From positions 13,871,200-13,935,199 of the forward strand of contig NC_063281.1 of the NCBI RefSeq assembly GCF_910591885.1: DNA of 64,000 bases, given 5' to 3'. Position 1 is the stretch's first letter; every line of letters starts with the position of its first letter. The stretch comes from Bombus terrestris (Eukaryota; Arthropoda; Insecta; Hymenoptera; Apidae). Under the pieces are notes generated by a model. That model was given only the letters and a program-made list of their open reading frames with translations, had not been told where the DNA came from and searched no databases. Position numbers and translations under genes: made by a program. Positions 34,116 to 44,625 of this stretch are shown here, in pieces.

Positions 34116-36775
34116 GTTTAGTACGAACTCCGACGATTATGGTTAACCGATCCAATTCTATTCTCGCCTTTTTATCGCGTTGATGCTCTCATCGAAATTA
34201 AAAAGCGAATTATTTAAAAAATCACGATGAAGATGCGTTTTTAACTTGGGAAGACTGTCGTCTCGTTACTTTCTAATCTGTTGCGATACTCGTATCGTAA
34301 CCTTTTTAACCATTCTCTATAGATAATTGCCCAAGAAAATTTCTTCTCTTTGTATCTTTTCTCTACGCTGTTGCCATTTTTCTTTTATACATTGGCGAAC
34401 ATTAATCTACAACATCGGTTGTTTCACCGTTCAGACAGGGTAAAACAATCTTCCGTGACGCTTCGCTTTCAAGAAAGACTTTCAGGATAAACTTTGCCAC
34501 GGTTTTTTCTTCGGTTTCCTCTTTTACCAGCCTTCGGCGGGGTTACGAAGAACCTATAGTCTCGAACTAGCGTCCGTTGTCGTCTATTCGGTTAAAAGCC
34601 GCAAAGAAGGAAGGCAAAGGAAAAAACGAAAAAGAGCGAACGACGAAGCTGGTAAAAAATTCTCAGAGGAAATGAATAAAAAGAAGAGTCGATTCGTTCG
34701 ATGTAACGAACAAGCGATCGCACGTGCGTGCGAAGCATTGGATAAAAGCAAACGGCCAAGTCGATACTGACAATGAGTTTGATAGATAATACGAATCAAT
34801 AGGAAGTTGTAGGAATGAAGGACAAAATCGCGAGAGCTTAAAATTCGACAAAATGTCGGGAATAATCGATAGCGGAAGAAATAGAATTATTTCAAACCTT
34901 GATTAAGGTTTTGCATGAAAAATGTTCTCTTTTTTATCTTTTTACAGAGATTCGGAGATAATCGTAAGAATTTTGTTTAATATACCGAATAACGGAAATA
35001 TCTGCTAAAGCTAGAAACGATGAAAAATTGATGACTCGAAGAACTTCAATTCTCAGCCAGGGAATATAGGACGGATTACATGTATCGAAAATCGTGGTGC
35101 AAACTGAACTGTTGAAGTTCCATCGAGTACACGTGCACTCGACTGACGAGTGGTACAAGACTCGATCTCCTCTACCCGTAACTCCGCTGCCCGTATCTGT
35201 CACAATTTATTAGTACGAGACGAATTAATTAATCAAGTTCTAATAACGCGTTAGATTTTTTAGGTTTTTAGCAAATAAAGTTTAAGCAAAATGCAAGTTA
35301 GTTATGCTCTCGTAGGTTCTTCGTGTTTCGAAAATTATTTCAAAATCAAATAGGATAAGTAATTAGTTGATCGCGCATATATCAAACAGGAAAGAACGGA
35401 GCGAGAAAGAGAAAGAAAATGACATGAAAAGAGAAGAATAAAGCGGTTGTAAGATCGTAAGGAGAAGCTCGCCAAGTGACTAACGATCCCCTCCTGACTA
35501 ACATTCCGTCTATCGACGCTGCTAATTCGTCATTTCTCGCACGTCGAGTGATTCACGAGCCTCCAACAGGATAACGAGGAACTGGTCGTCAACGGTGATA
35601 CACACAGGCCGGCCATTATGCGGCTCCATTTGGTCGTTCTCGTTTCGACGATCACAATGACTCGTTGTGTTCCGTCGCGCGACCGTTTTACCGAGGATGT
35701 ACGTACTACGTTCAAGGTTCGTCGTGGCTTGTCGGGATTGCACAATTACGTGAAATATCAGAGTGCCAGAACGGTGGCATAGCATGAGAATTACACGGCC
35801 AATAATAATTGGAGCAGAGGTCGTTGAGTTGAACTCGTTCTTCCGAGGCGAGGAATTGAAACAAATGATTATTGAATGACTAACCGTATCTCGGATCGAC
35901 GTGACATCAAGGTTTCAACTGTTATTTCATGCAAGCGATGCTCTCGTCATCGAGTTTTCGCGTTTTGTTATCGTAATGAGCGACGATCGAAGCTGATGGA
36001 AGTCTCGCGTACGAACGTACGGTTCGAAATTAAAATATATTTTTCCGAGCCAAGAGTGAGAGTCGTGGTCTGGCCAGTTTGGCATACGGTGGTTAGAAAT
36101 CGTATCGCTTGGAGGCTAAGGAGTTTCGGCTATTTTCTTTCCTTTTTTTACTTGATAGTAATTTTCTCGTAACTCGACGTCGAAAATCGAAGCTTTATGC
36201 TTACGCGTCATTCTCGCATCGTCTAACATCTTTGCTCATCGATCGAGTTTTAACGCGATATGAAACAATTATGAAATACATCGACGACTCTTGCAAATGC
36301 AACAAAATATAATATCCGCGGGAGTTTTTATTTTCAAAAAGCCTAATCTCTGCTTTTCGCGTTTGCTTCGAACGAGCAATTCGCCCAAATAAATCAACGT
36401 AAATCGCCGCGCCGCTTCGAATAAGACGAAACGCTTTTAAAGCGAACGTGACTCGATTTCGTGAAACGCTTCGATCATGAAACAAATCGAAGAATCGATC
36501 CCTGTATTCGTAAACCAAATGTTTCCCTGTCGAAAGTCTAAATTCACTGCGGTGAGACGTTTTTAGAACGCAATGGTGTTGTTACTTGAGCTTGCAGCGG
36601 CACATGAGCTTAAAGGACAATTCCAACCATGTTGTTTTTTTATCTCGGAGTATCGACACCGTTAGGATATACAAAATGTAATAATAAACAAACTTCGGAA
36701 AAAACAATTTTTCGCCACTACGCGCAACCGTCAACCAAAGTTGAATTTAAACTTTTCAGGTTCTTCCTCGATCAG
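34116..36775. other. non-coding stretch with a strong orphan acceptor
   Basis: A very strong 3' splice-like site (TTTTTTATCTTTTTACAG) ends at 34947. A donor-like GTAAGA follows 16 bases later (34964), which would make an unusually small exon. No other feature is recognised. Confidence 0.5.
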
Positions 36776-36821
36776 TATAAATAAACGAACGCGATCGTTA
36801 AGACGACCAGTTTTCAGTCTC
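36776..36821 (+). promoter_or_regulatory. candidate TATA/initiator core promoter
   Basis: TATAAATA at 36776-36783 is followed by CCAGTT (A at 36809, 33 bases from the first T) and by TCAGTCTCAGTCT (A at 36816, 40 bases away). TCAGT is the insect initiator core. The nearer A fits the usual TATA-to-start spacing of about 30 bases; the better initiator match is slightly too far. No transcript evidence is available. Confidence 0.3.
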
Positions 36822-37138
36822 AGTCTTGAGCATTTTTATCAGCGATCGGTACGAGTCCTTAGCGAATCGGTTAGTATCGAGCGTTCTTATCGAACATTCT
36901 TATAACGACCAGTATCGAGCGATCTACGGTTCACTCTTCATTTTGTATCACATTTATAAATATTTTCAAATATATTTGACGGTTTCGATATCAAGTAGTC
37001 TCGTCATTAAAACAACAACACGACCAACAATCCTCCACAAGCTATTATTTAAGTGACTGGCAAGAGCGACGTTGAGTTGTTGGTAGAGTGCAATGCTGTC
37101 GTGGTGTGTCCTTGGCGAGCTTGTCATTGGAATTCATG
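36809..37138 (+). other. candidate first exon ending at ATG|GTGAGT
   Basis: If the TATA/initiator pair is used, transcription would run to a strong 5' splice site, ATG|GTGAGT (37139). An ATG at 37093 would open MLSWCVLGELVIGIH, leaving in phase 1, a short hydrophobic start like a split signal peptide. Alternatively the ATG abutting the donor is the start. Insect secreted and cuticular protein genes often place the first intron within or just after the first codons. No second exon was recognised. A minus-strand frame of 30 codons (37045-37137), starting in CACCATG context, overlaps this and is an alternative reading. Confidence 0.2.
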
Positions 37139-37144
37139 GTGAGT

Positions 37145-38071
37145 GACACAAAAGAAAGAAAAAAGAAACTGTAACGACGAATACTTGGCTCGTATGTATC
37201 GCGAAAGATGTCGGTATGTAGGAGAACCACGATATGCCACGTCGTAGCATAACTTTGCAATGGGAATTATCTCATATTACGTATTATACCGTCGTACGAG
37301 CCCGAAAAAACTTACATGTTTTTCCCATCTTTTTTCTAAGCATTCAATTGCTAACTCAACGGACGTAATCGTCGATAGCTATGTTAGAAGCGCGATTATA
37401 CGTAGCGAACAACTAGGTGTGTTTAAAATAATTCGTATGGAGATCGTAGCGATTACCATGATAATGGATACAGTTGTAACGCATTAAACGAATCTCAGTT
37501 CGTTACGGAGAGATTTCCGAGAATTTTCTGACCATATATATGGTGTATATATATTCATGCAATATCAATTAGAAATTTTAAATCCAACAAATTTTTATAA
37601 CTCGCTAGCTTCGACACGCGTTGGTGTTTTTTTTTTCCTTTCACAAAAGCTCTGGTACTAAAAGAATAATATTCTAAAGTAATAAAAAATTACGTAAAAG
37701 ACATTAGTATACTGGATATCAATGCGAGATGTGTATATTATATATAGACATATGCAGTATACTACGTGTTCATGCATATCTAATCTTCAATTGCCGTGGA
37801 ATAAAAAATCAATTAAATGCACGGTGTGACACGAAGAAATCGAGCAGAATCTAATCGACTTTTCTTTGGGCGGACTAGCGATGAAAAGATATAAAATATA
37901 CGCCGCTTTATACGCATCACCGTTTTCACGGTTCTGCTCGTAACATTGCGTAATACGCCAGTGATTCACGCGTGTTTGTCACGGCGCAAAACCGAGAACA
38001 CGGCGTAAACGTGACTCGACATTCAGGAACCAAAGAATAATTCAAACGCTCTGTCCCGATATAAATATACA
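37145..38071. other. non-coding AT-rich stretch
   Basis: AT-rich with TA-rich patches (37530-37560 and 37725-37760). No gene is recognised. Confidence 0.5.
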
Positions 38072-38260
38072 TACAGGGCGTTCCATTTTAATAGATCCAC
38101 GAAAATATCTCTTAAGCTATACGTTATTCGAAAAAACGATTCGATTGAAACTTACTTTATAGAGAATTAAAGACTGCGTCAAACGGTATATGAAAAACGT
38201 ATAGTTCCATTCGAAAAAACAAAGGTCAGCTTGATGCGTCGAAATCACGTCCACGTAATT
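38072..38260 (+). mobile_element. ACAGGG(T/C)GTTCC-type insect repeat fossil
   Basis: Starts TACAGGGCGTTCCATTTTAA, followed by ATCCACGAAAATATCTC, then AAGCTAT and GTTATTCGAAAAA-type words. I recall this order from an abundant family of arthropod interspersed repeats that begin ACAGGGTGTTCC and contain ATATCTC..AA.CTAT. The 3' limit is uncertain and no protein is encoded. A related start motif occurs at 61621. Confidence 0.45.
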
Positions 38261-39540
38261 AAGATTCGTGATCGTTACGAGATATCCTCCTCGAAACATA
38301 GCAAGTTTTATTCGAATCTGCATGTCGTATATCTTTACGACGGATTTACGTTTAAGGGACTCGTCCCTCTGCTTAACATTCGCAATTATTTCATACGTCT
38401 AGTGGCGTTCGTTTAATCTGCTTTCGTTATAATTTCTGTTTTATTATTTATTGCTTTTTTCTTTTGCCTCGGTTAAAGTTAAAATTACTTTTCCAGTAAT
38501 GCTTTATCGTGTTATTTCGCTGCTTGATGTTCGATATCCTAAACATTTATATCGCTTATCCAAAATAGAGTCTAAGGAACGATCGATGGTAATGAAAGCC
38601 ACAAGGCAATAATAACGGGAAGTTAGAAAATAGTTGGGCGTGAAAAGAAATCATAAAACACTGGCGTGAAATTACTTCCGCTATAGCAGTCAGGCGAATT
38701 TCATCAATTAGAAACACAATCGGTTGCGCGAAGATAACAGCTATAATTCTGTGAGCCCGAGTTAAACAAATATCGTAGGTGTCGTAACGACAAACGGCGG
38801 AAGATAATTTCCATACCTCGAAACGAAAGTTCTTTCTTCTTCCAGAGTTAGAAGATCAAAGATATCTACTTTGAAAAACTCTAATCGTGAAATTTAAATC
38901 GACCTCGATAACTAATTTCGTATCACATCGGTCTCGAGTAGTTTTGACACTGATCTCTTTCTTTCTCTTCGAATCGTCTCTATACAACTGCTTACACAAA
39001 CGTAGAGCGATAGTATCGTATTATCGGCGTTCGTGCCCATTCGTTGTAAACTAGGATTTTGAATTTCGTAGAACTGCTTTCAAGGCCCACGACCATTCAA
39101 TCGAGTATAGCAAGCGACGCACACACATTCTCCGGTTTCATACTCGCGTCATTCATTCCGCCGCTTCTATTTAAACCCCGCCGGAGCGAATAACAAACGC
39201 GTTGCTTATTTTAGCATCGAGTTGATCAATTGTATCCAACGTTCTCGTCGAGGCCTCTAAAAGGAATCCCTCTAAGAAACCATTCTCGCGTTCACGGCGA
39301 ACGGAAAGCGAGTCTAGCCGCGCGATACCGAGGCCAATGGCGCACAATGCTATCGACGAATTGACGGACCGTGAAATGCGACCGAACCCATTTGCATCAT
39401 AGGGAAAAATGAACAATATAGCCTTATTACGAAACAAATTTTCTTTCGTTATATCTAACAAGGACAATACGAAACGTTCGGGTCACCGATTTCCTCGAAA
39501 CTTTAAAAACGCAAGGACTTGCTATTCGATTGGTCGTAAT
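38261..39540. other. non-coding stretch, no gene seen
   Basis: No recognised features. Confidence 0.55.
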
Positions 39541-39609
39541 ATTTAATTTTTTCTAACTTTCTCTAATTTTTTCTAATTTTTTCTAATTTTTTCTAATTTT
39601 TCTTCTAAT
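39541..39609 (+). repeat. TTCTAATTTT ten-base tandem repeat
   Basis: About six to seven units of the ten-base word TTCTAATTTT, the first two degenerate. Confidence 0.95.
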
Positions 39610-42152
39610 GCTTAACGGCACCTTACACGATACGAACAACATTACGATAAACGTGAGGAATAGCGACCAGGAAAATCGAACGCGTATACGCGTTAAAGAT
39701 GCAAATGGGTTAATCGTCGTTACGTTGCACGATTCCGTTGGTTGGTTCGAAATTACCGTCGGTCAAATAGTAAGCGTATCTTAAAAACTTGGCGTCATGC
39801 GTCAGGTATGCGGCGCACGACCTTACGACGAGGCGAGCGGATACAAGAGCTCGTTTATGTGGGCGCTTCCGGCAAGGGCATGGGACCCGACGTAATTGCA
39901 TTTGACTGTTGTTAGTTAAAATAAGCAACGCGTCCACGATGCCTATCGTTGAAAAGCGACCGAATCCTGTCCAAGGGCTATGTATACTGTACAGGGCGAT
40001 ATTGGATATAGGCGAGCGTTGAATTATTCTACGTGGAAAAATAAGTCGAGAAGAAGAACGTACTTCGAATTCTATTTTCTCGAATGCGAGGCTTCCGTTC
40101 ATTTTTGCACGTAAAATTATCTCCTGCTCGGATATATCACGTATTCTAAGTCGCTCGAAATCGAGTTTCTATTTCTCTGTCCCCGTGGTATGTATACGCG
40201 TATATCTGAAAAATATAATCGAAACGCGCGCACGCGTTTGATCTGCCCCTTTCAAACGATCTATAGTCTTTCTTTTTCGTTGCGCGTATTTCTTTTTTCT
40301 CCTTTTTTTGTTTATTTTAAACGTCATTTGTTTCGAATAATGCAAGCCATTCCATGGCACAAACGACCAACATTTCCGGTGGAAACATTGTGCGGTTGAC
40401 GCGCGCAAATACTTGCCTGCGGCAAGAGTTTCCATAAAAGGCATCGGAATAAAAAAAGAGAGAGAGAGAAAACACGGCGAATAAATGTTTTCATCGCGAT
40501 CCGATTAACGCGTTAATAAAAAAATGGGAAGTTCAACATCGTCCTTGGTAAGAGAAATTCCTCGTTATTTGATTGACAGGTAATCCGCGGATAATAAACA
40601 ACTGTTGTAACCTTACGATGTTTCGCAAACAGCGATAAATAGCAATATAAATTTGATTTTCTGTATGTTTTCGACAGAGTTGCCTTTTAGTTGAAACTTA
40701 AACGATTCTCGACTATAATTATATAATTATTATTTGAATCCGTGTCAATTTAATCGTATGCCATGCGCTAACGTTACGAATTTGCTTAAAAATAGAGCGC
40801 GTCTAGGAAGCCTGACAAGAAATATCGAAACAAGGAGTATAACTTCGTTTTATATCCGTTTTCCAATTTCGTCCTGTAAATTATCAGAGACTGTAACATT
40901 TTCGAGAACTTAAAGCCCGTTTGCACAACAAACACGATATTTCGAGGATAACTTCTTTCCTTGCGCTTTCGCCCGCTTATCTCGAACATTCTCCTCGTCT
41001 ACCTCATCTTTCCCTTTCGCAAACTTTGCATTAATTAAATCGCGTTGGGAAGCGCGCTGAACGCAATCATGATTTCAGCTCGAACAACATCCGCAATTTT
41101 TTTCTTTCGTACCAATTATTGCGTCGTAACGCAAAACTGATAAGCTTACGAATATCTTCCATAACGAGTTTTTAATCTCCTCTATAGGCGTCGATTTTGT
41201 CATTAGCTTACCCTGAATATTTGTGCTCGCAATTTCATTTATCAAAGGACGAAATTTTATGATCGTAAATGTCCAAGTTGCGTTTGTTGAACGTGCGACT
41301 TTTTAAATAAACCGGCCGAGATAACTTGGATTACATATTCAAATTGCACGAAACTTGCACAGCAATTTCAAGTTGGAGGTAAGGACGTATCGATTTGGTT
41401 AAACATCGGCATGGTTGATCTTAGGGCGAATCTTAACAGGTGTTAAATAGACCCATTTCGAGGTGTTTAATGAAACAGCGAGTAACTAGCTAAACGCGTT
41501 AACTATTCTCGTTTGAGGTGACCACTTTGGTTGCTTAATCGTTTCGAGGCGGCCGATTTCACTACAGTGCAAGTTACGTCAAGTCAAATAGAGTCTGCGC
41601 TATTGACAGAGGATTAGCGTGGTTATGGCACCGTTCATAACTATAGATAATTTTCTGGCAAACGATCATCCCACCATCTTCCACCATCTGAACGCCACTT
41701 AACGTGAAAATGTTGTTTAAGGAAGGAATCTTCAGGTCGTTGATTTCTTTCTATCGTTCGAGTATCGACTACGCTCGATCTTAATTAAAAAACTGTGAAA
41801 AAAAGAACGAGAGATATCCAACAATTTATCCAAATTTATCTAGCGCAATAGCGTATTTACATCGGACTTGTTAAAACTTTTCTACTGTATTGTAAATATA
41901 AAAAAAGGAAGCAATGTTAAGCGAGAGACGAGAAGATTCTCAAAGTCGATCGAACGAAGCCCGCGTGACGATAGCTCTTCGACGTAACTAAGCGCAAGGT
42001 CGACGATAATCAATATCGAGACGATGTTTTTTTTCCTTAATGTCTATGGAGAAGACTATACTCGTGGGTGTGCTTTAAGTATCCGTAAATCGAGATCCAG
42101 AAGTTCTTGCTTCTCTCGCAGTCCGCCTCCGCTCGAGATATCGCGATACCAG
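39610..42152. other. non-coding stretch, no gene seen
   Basis: No recognised gene or repeat array; open frames up to 130 codons carry no motif. Confidence 0.55.
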
Positions 42153-42211
42153 ATACATACATACGTACATACATACATACATACTTTTTTCTCTCTTTGT
42201 CCTTCCCTGTC

Positions 42212-42260
<49 letters not shown>
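42153..42260 (+). repeat. compound (ATAC)n / (TC)22 microsatellite
   Basis: ATAC tetramers (42153-42184, one ACGT variant) are followed by a pyrimidine-rich spacer and a perfect TC run at 42217-42260. The 166-codon frame spanning it is a repeat artefact. Confidence 0.97.
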
Positions 42261-42263
<3 letters not shown>

Positions 42264-43190
42264 CTCTCTCTACCTCTTTCTGCCTCTTCGACTTCTTCCT
42301 CCTCTTTGTGGACCTCGAGTGGAATTACACGAGGCGCGTCCGTGTGTCCTTGCAGACAACACCCACGTCGAGTTACGAACGCTTGCACTCCACGACGCCG
42401 TCTCCTACATTTTTATTATCTTCTTTCCGTGCGATTCTCGCTTAAATGCACGGAATTTGCTTTTTTTTTACCTGTCGCTTTTTTACCTACAGCGACGTTT
42501 ACAGCAACCGGTCTGCACGATTAACCGCTTCGCCCGATTTCTGATATTTACGCGACAATCTTTTCTTCGCGGTTTGTTAACTCCGCAAGTATTTAGCTCG
42601 CTCTCTATGGTAATGCTTGTCTAAGGCGAAGCTTTGAATTCCAACGCTACAAAAGTCCGCTCGAATACACTACGACTCTATCTATAGATTTACTCGATTG
42701 CAAGCCACCTAATAGCGGCCAGAAAACCGTAAAAACGTCACGTGGCTAGATAAATTTACACCGTCCAAGCGCGTGGAGTTTCTCATCGCCGATTCTCGTT
42801 TCACGATCGGAAAGAAAGGGCCATCCTCCGTGCAAGTTTAAGAACGTTTTCACGAGGACAGGCGGCTTGGCAGAAACTTCATCACCTGTTAAGGACAGGT
42901 GTGAACCGGCTGAAATTTCGTTGAAACATATCCTACATGCCTGTTGAGATAGTGAAAAAAGGCCACCGAGAACGAAGAGAAAAAGGTTCAACAAAATCCG
43001 AACAGCTGATGCAATTATAGCTGACCGTCTGGTCCTTGTTTATCGGTGGATAAAGGCTAGAAAAGGTACGGTTTTACCGTTCGACCTTACCATTCGTTCC
43101 GAAAACGAATAGAAAAGTGAGGTAGTAAAGTTTGGAAATCGGAGGAACGAAATTTTACCTGGTGCGATACTTTGGGTGATTAATGTTTCC
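42261..43190. other. non-coding stretch with acceptor-like site
   Basis: The acceptor TTTTTTACCTACAG ends near 42492 and is followed by a frame open for about 43 codons (to 42624), with no recognised content. Otherwise nothing. Confidence 0.45.
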
Positions 43191-43340
43191 GAAGGCGGCC
43201 AAGATAGCCGGATAAGGACGAAGTTCGCTGCCTCAGCGTCTGACGATGATGACTATGTAAGGGCCGCGATTATGCTTTTACGTGGCACACAAAGTTAAAG
43301 GGGCGTCGGGATTAAAGGGGCACAATGAAATTTTTAACGA
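43191..43340. promoter_or_regulatory. regulatory-looking GC-rich patch
   Basis: GC-rich segment that includes GATTATGC and TTTTACG words, in contrast to AT-rich flanks. No open frame of note. The call rests on composition only. Confidence 0.15.
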
Positions 43341-44440
43341 GACTATTATATCACGATCCTCGTGAACGATAATAAGAGCTGTATATTATTTTTTCTTTCT
43401 TTTTTTTTTTTTTTCGCTATTTCTCGGCTTTCGGCCTAACAGTTGTGATAATATATACACACGACAGTTAGGATAAAATAATATCCTGTCTCGTTTGTAA
43501 TTTTGTTAGAAAGAAACGGACGAAAACAATGATTTACACGGATTTAATCGTCTTAAATTTCGCGCGTAAATTACAATTTATCGGTACAGAATAATTTGTT
43601 AACGACCGTTAGAATTTTCATAAAAGCCCATACGGTTGGTCAAATTTCTTCGCTCGAGAAGATAGCAGTTCCGTTTACTAATTATTATGTAAACACGCGT
43701 GCTCGTTAGCGACGAGATGTAATGGCGCGTGTTCAGCTACTCGAATGTTCATTAAATATTAAATCGAACGAAAGCACGGCCGTGGTCGTAAAAAGAGCAC
43801 ACGCATCGGGGCCGATGTGTTTTCATTTAGTTTTATTCGAGGACGATTTAACGATCTCCGGTTTTACGTACTTTCCTGCGAGATTGGCATCGTTTATTAT
43901 GCTACAACCGGTTGTAATGGTCACCGACGATCGATCGCAGCACGCACTGTGCAAAATTATTACGTCATTATGCGCTATTAAATCGTGATTAATCGCGTTC
44001 GTTAGGTAATTCAATTGAACGTTTCCTCGAACGAGTAAACGCGATAAACGTCGATCCGTTCGAGTCTAGGCTTTGCTTGTGGCCTTTTTCTTTTTCTTTC
44101 GATCGCTGTATCTCGTTTGTCGTTTGATTTTTTCAAATTTTTCATGTAACTTTTTATAAATATTTCTTACTCGAAAGTTAAATCTCGCGGGGGCGTAGCT
44201 ATAAATTTTCGCACGAAGAGAATAAAGAATGTCTGAACAATTTCAATCCTATAGTACCGTGTGTATTTGGTTCTTTCGAAACGAAGCCGTATATTTCTTA
44301 TCTCGTCTTCTAATGTTTCCCGACAACAGCCATTTAACATGGAAAATAACAGTTTACACGGGATACGCAGCGTATCCTCCGGTTGCTTATGACACGCATC
44401 TCCACTCTGTTTGCCGCGTAACATCGCTCCGGGCGAGCGA
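43341..44440. other. non-coding stretch with a T-rich patch
   Basis: Run of about 15 T at 43400-43414; otherwise unremarkable. Confidence 0.55.
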
Positions 44441-44625
44441 GCAATCGACAGTTTGACGGATCGATGACCGAGCACTGCATGGCCGCGGCGCGATCGTCGT
44501 TCGCGTGCATAGATTCCTGTGACAGGATCGCACGGAGGCGCAAAGGGAGCCATTATTTATGGGGGCGTAAATCAGGATCGAGCAGCGATCCGGCGGATCG
44601 ATCACACGTCAACCACCGACAACCG
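44441..44625. promoter_or_regulatory. GC-rich island with palindromes and a TTTATGG word
   Basis: Contains CCTGT-G-ACAGG (44516-44526), CGATCCG-G-CGGATCG (44586-44600) and, between them, CATTATTTATGGGGGCG. TTTATGG matches the Abd-B/Caudal type of homeodomain site. Four overlapping open frames on both strands show that the block is stop-poor rather than a specific gene. Confidence 0.25.

Noticed and set aside
33691..34183. Opposing 154- and 155-codon frames
   Set aside because: Openness on both strands over the same bases indicates stop-poor GC-rich sequence, not a gene.
42024..42624. Long frames over the TC microsatellite
   Set aside because: Ser-Leu and Thr-Tyr-Ile runs are translated microsatellites.
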